A stretch of 64,000 nt of DNA from Agromyces albus (GTDB lineage Bacteria; Actinomycetota; Actinomycetes; Actinomycetales; Microbacteriaceae). Under the pieces are notes generated by a model, which had not been told where the DNA came from, searched no databases, and was given only the letters and a program-made list of their open reading frames with translations. The stretch's first letter is position 1. Each line of letters starts with the position of its first letter. Positions 61,880-64,000 of the stretch are shown here, one piece after another. The DNA lies in the NCBI RefSeq assembly GCF_004134825.1, contig NZ_SDPN01000008.1, positions 55,599 to 119,598 of the forward strand, given 5' to 3'. Position numbers and translations under genes: made by a program.

Positions 61880-63217
61880 GTGACGACTGCACTCCCGCCC
61901 GCGCGCCCCTGGCGCCTGTGGCTGGTGTGGAGCGTCGGCGTCGCCGCCTACGTGCTGTCGGTCACCAACCGCACGTCACTCTCAGCGGTCGGCGTCGACG
62001 CCGCGGTGCGGTTCGATGCGGATGCCTCGACGCTCTCGCTCTTCGCGGTCATCCAGCTGTTCGTGTACGGCGCGATGCAGATTCCGGTGGGGCTCCTGCT
62101 CGACCGGTTCGGTGCGCGGCCGATGATCACCATGGGGATGTTCCTGATGGCGGTTGGCCAGCTCGTCATGGCGTTCGCGCCCGACGTGGGGACCGCGATC
62201 CTCGCGAGGATGCTCGTGGGCGCGGGCGATGCTGCGATCTTCCCGAGCGTGCTGCGCGTCGTCGCCGTGTGGTTCCCCGAGCGGCAGGCGCCGTTCCTCG
62301 TGCAGCTCACCGGCATCGTCGGCCAGGGCGGCCAACTCCTCGCGATCCTGCCGATGGCGGCGCTCCTGCACGCGACGACCTGGAGCGTCGCATTCGGCGG
62401 CCTCGCCGGGCTCGGCGTGCTCTTCACGGTGCTCACCTTCGCGGTCATCCGCAACCGCCCTCCTGATCGAGACGCGGATGTCTCGGTCGACACCGAGACG
62501 GGGGCGATCCGCGTCGTGACGTCTGCGGCGGACCTCCGCGAGGGGATCCGCGAGTCGTGGGCGCACCCCGCCACGCGACTCGCCTTCTGGTCGCACTTCA
62601 CGACGCCGTTCTCGGGCACCGCATTCATCCTGTTGTGGGGCTTCCCGTTCCTCACGGTCGGCGAGGGCCTCTCCGCCGCGATGGCGTCGCTCCTCTTCAG
62701 CGTCTACGTCGTGTCGGGCATGGTCGTCGGTCCGGCGATCGGCGTGCTCTCGAGCCGTCATCCGATGCGTCGCTCCCGGATGCTCGTGCTGCCGGTCATC
62801 GGGATCCAGGCGGTCGCGTGGCTCGCGGTGATCCTCTGGCCCGGACAGGCGCCACTCTGGCTGCTCTTCGTGCTCGCCTTCGCGCTCAGCACCGGCGGCC
62901 CCGCGTCGATGATCGGGTTCGACCACGCGCGCACCTTCAACCCGAGCCACCGGCTCAGCACGGCGACCGGCATCGTGAACGTGGGCGGGTTCCTCGCGGC
63001 GCTCCTCGCGATCCTCTTCATCGGCATCGCGATGGACGCGCAGGGCGCGGGAACGCCCGACACCTACAGCCTCGATGCGTTCCGGATGGCGTTCCTCACC
63101 CAGGTGCCGCTGTGGGCGCTCGGCGCCGCGTTCATCACCTGGGAGCGCAGGCGAACCCGGGTGCACATCGGACTCGACGAGCCGCGGTCGCGCCGTCGCG
63201 ATCGGCGCTTGCGTTAG
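61880..63217 (+). CDS. MFS transporter
   Basis: 445 residues with twelve predicted helices. The first helices carry VGLLLDRFGARPMITMG, the MFS motif A region between helices 2 and 3. Resembles nitrate/sugar-acid-type or NNP-like anion porters only loosely; substrate unknown. GTG start with GAAGG five bases upstream; extensions to 61808 are unlikely. Overlaps the next gene's stop by four bases. Confidence 0.9.
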   Translation: MTTALPPARPWRLWLVWSVGVAAYVLSVTNRTSLSAVGVDAAVRFDADASTLSLFAVIQLFVYGAMQIPVGLLLDRFGARPMITMGMFLMAVGQLVMAFAPDVGTAILARMLVGAGDAAIFPSVLRVVAVWFPERQAPFLVQLTGIVGQGGQLLAILPMAALLHATTWSVAFGGLAGLGVLFTVLTFAVIRNRPPDRDADVSVDTETGAIRVVTSAADLREGIRESWAHPATRLAFWSHFTTPFSGTAFILLWGFPFLTVGEGLSAAMASLLFSVYVVSGMVVGPAIGVLSSRHPMRRSRMLVLPVIGIQAVAWLAVILWPGQAPLWLLFVLAFALSTGGPASMIGFDHARTFNPSHRLSTATGIVNVGGFLAALLAILFIGIAMDAQGAGTPDTYSLDAFRMAFLTQVPLWALGAAFITWERRRTRVHIGLDEPRSRRRDRRLR

Positions 63218-64000
63218 ATCCCGGTCGCGGGGGCGGGGACGTGGGTGGTTTCGAGCCGCGCGGCGATCGCGAACACGACGATCGCGACGAGGAGCACGAC
63301 CGCGGTCATGAGCATCGCAGGCACCGGGCCTGCGGCATCCGCGACCCAGAATATGACGAGCGGGCCGACCGCGGCACCGACGTCTCCCGCGGTGCGAGTG
63401 ACCCCGACGACCCCGCCGGTGCGGCGCCCCGGGAAGGCCTCGGCGGTCACCACGCCGGGAACCACGTTCGCGAGGCTCGTCGCGATGCCGTAGACCACGA
63501 TGAGCAGCGCGAACGGCCACGGCGAGTTCGCGACGCTGAGCAGCACGAGTGCCAGGCCGGCGACGATCGCCGACGGCACGAGCACCGAGGTTCGGGCGCC
63601 ACGGTCGACGGCTCGCCCGACGAGCGGCAGCGCGATCATGCTCGCGACGGTGCCCCCGGCGAGCGCGACGCCCAGCCCGATCGGATCGAGCCCGCCCGGA
63701 CCATATGCGAGAACGGGAATGAGCCCCTGCTCGCCCGCGAATCGGGCGAAGAACAACGCGAACGACACGCCCGTGAGCGACAGGAGCAGCGGCATCCGGG
63801 CACCTGATGATGACGGCTCCGGCGAGCCGGCCGGCGCCGCCGCCGTGGCCGACCAGTACCCCGAGGCCGGGCGCAGCAGGTCCCAGCCGAGCACGAGCAG
63901 CACAGGAACGGATGCCGCGACGAACGCGCCCGAGACGCCGGCCAGGGTGACCGCGACCCCGCCGAGCAGCGCGCCCGCCGCCGCCGCTCCCATCTGCACG
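63214..64000 (-). CDS. MFS transporter, 5' end outside the window
   Basis: 262 codons are visible; the N-terminal half is missing. Visible helices include LLLSLTGVSFALFFARFAG and the second-half signature LVGRAVDRGARTSVL. C-terminus ends HVPAPATGI. The two MFS genes converge with a shared TTAG. Function beyond transport cannot be judged. Confidence 0.85.
   Translation of the reverse strand, partial: VQMGAAAAGALLGGVAVTLAGVSGAFVAASVPVLLVLGWDLLRPASGYWSATAAAPAGSPEPSSSGARMPLLLSLTGVSFALFFARFAGEQGLIPVLAYGPGGLDPIGLGVALAGGTVASMIALPLVGRAVDRGARTSVLVPSAIVAGLALVLLSVANSPWPFALLIVVYGIATSLANVVPGVVTAEAFPGRRTGGVVGVTRTAGDVGAAVGPLVIFWVADAAGPVPAMLMTAVVLLVAIVVFAIAARLETTHVPAPATGI

Overview
The window is very GC-rich DNA with strong C/G third-position bias. 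Its genes look actinobacterial: xfp phosphoketolase, UdgX, a DUF3516 helicase, an ECF42-type sigma factor with a YCII partner, DUF2510-TM2 proteins, leaderless starts and LacI/MalFG sugar cassettes. The best guess is a Micrococcales chromosome, probably Microbacteriaceae and perhaps close to Agromyces. That assignment is inference from content and style; there is no rRNA to confirm it. I found no tRNA, rRNA, CRISPR array, intact transposase, prophage or replication origin.

Layout. 1-3390: 3' part cut off by the window edge; a secreted nuclease/5'-nucleotidase fusion. 3.6-7.2 kb: an EamA-type transporter and a DUF3516 helicase. 7.3-14.2 kb: a beta-galactoside cassette (LacI regulator, two permeases, binding lipoprotein) divergent from a GH35 beta-galactosidase, with matching 18-bp operators. 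14.2-22.7 kb: LGFP protein, TetR and its small membrane target, DUF1353 protein, AEC transporter, phosphoketolase, aldo/keto reductase, PhzF. This first third carries a family of nested palindromic repeats, which sits in intergenic gaps, at gene ends and once inside a gene. 22.7-24.8 kb: DUF3052-like protein and an ArsR-SRPBCC-VOC operon. 24.9-27.4 kb: a lower-GC GH4 glycosidase/AraC pair. 27.5-31.9 kb: VOC, VanZ, and a debranching-enzyme-like protein coupled to a GT4. 31.9-36.0 kb: zinc-finger protein, two cold-shock proteins, desaturase, UdgX, epimerase. 36.3-42.9 kb: TSUP exporter, DUF2510-TM2 protein, a permease/TIGR03943/beta-propeller operon, ECF sigma with YCII. 43.2-49.7 kb: GCS2-type ligase, an NAD(P)-binding protein, PEBP, a lipoprotein/secreted pair, MarR and a BadF-type kinase. 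49.7-57.6 kb: AidB-like acyl-CoA dehydrogenase, SDRs, Pr6Pr membrane protein, TetR/SDR pair, SNF2 helicase. 57.8-64.0 kb: a heterodimeric ABC exporter and two MFS transporters, the last cut by the window end.

How genes work together. Several regulator-target pairs can be read with their operators: LacI with the ABC/GH35 genes, TetR with a two-helix membrane protein, ArsR with SRPBCC, MarR with SRPBCC and kinase, TetR with an SDR, and AraC with GH4. Translational coupling by ATGA overlaps is frequent. At least eight genes look leaderless, with a TANNNT-like -10 box six to seven bases before the start codon and no Shine-Dalgarno.

The most unusual signals are four. First, the palindromic repeat family is inserted in frame in a transporter and supplies stop codons to neighbouring genes. 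Second, a word GGATGCC/GGCATCC recurs about ninety times by my eye count, overrides codon preference and builds several terminator stems. Third, the GH4 gene has its good ribosome binding site in front of a six-codon leader, separated from the gene by one in-frame amber codon. Fourth, the desaturase gene has no ATG, GTG or TTG at its expected start.
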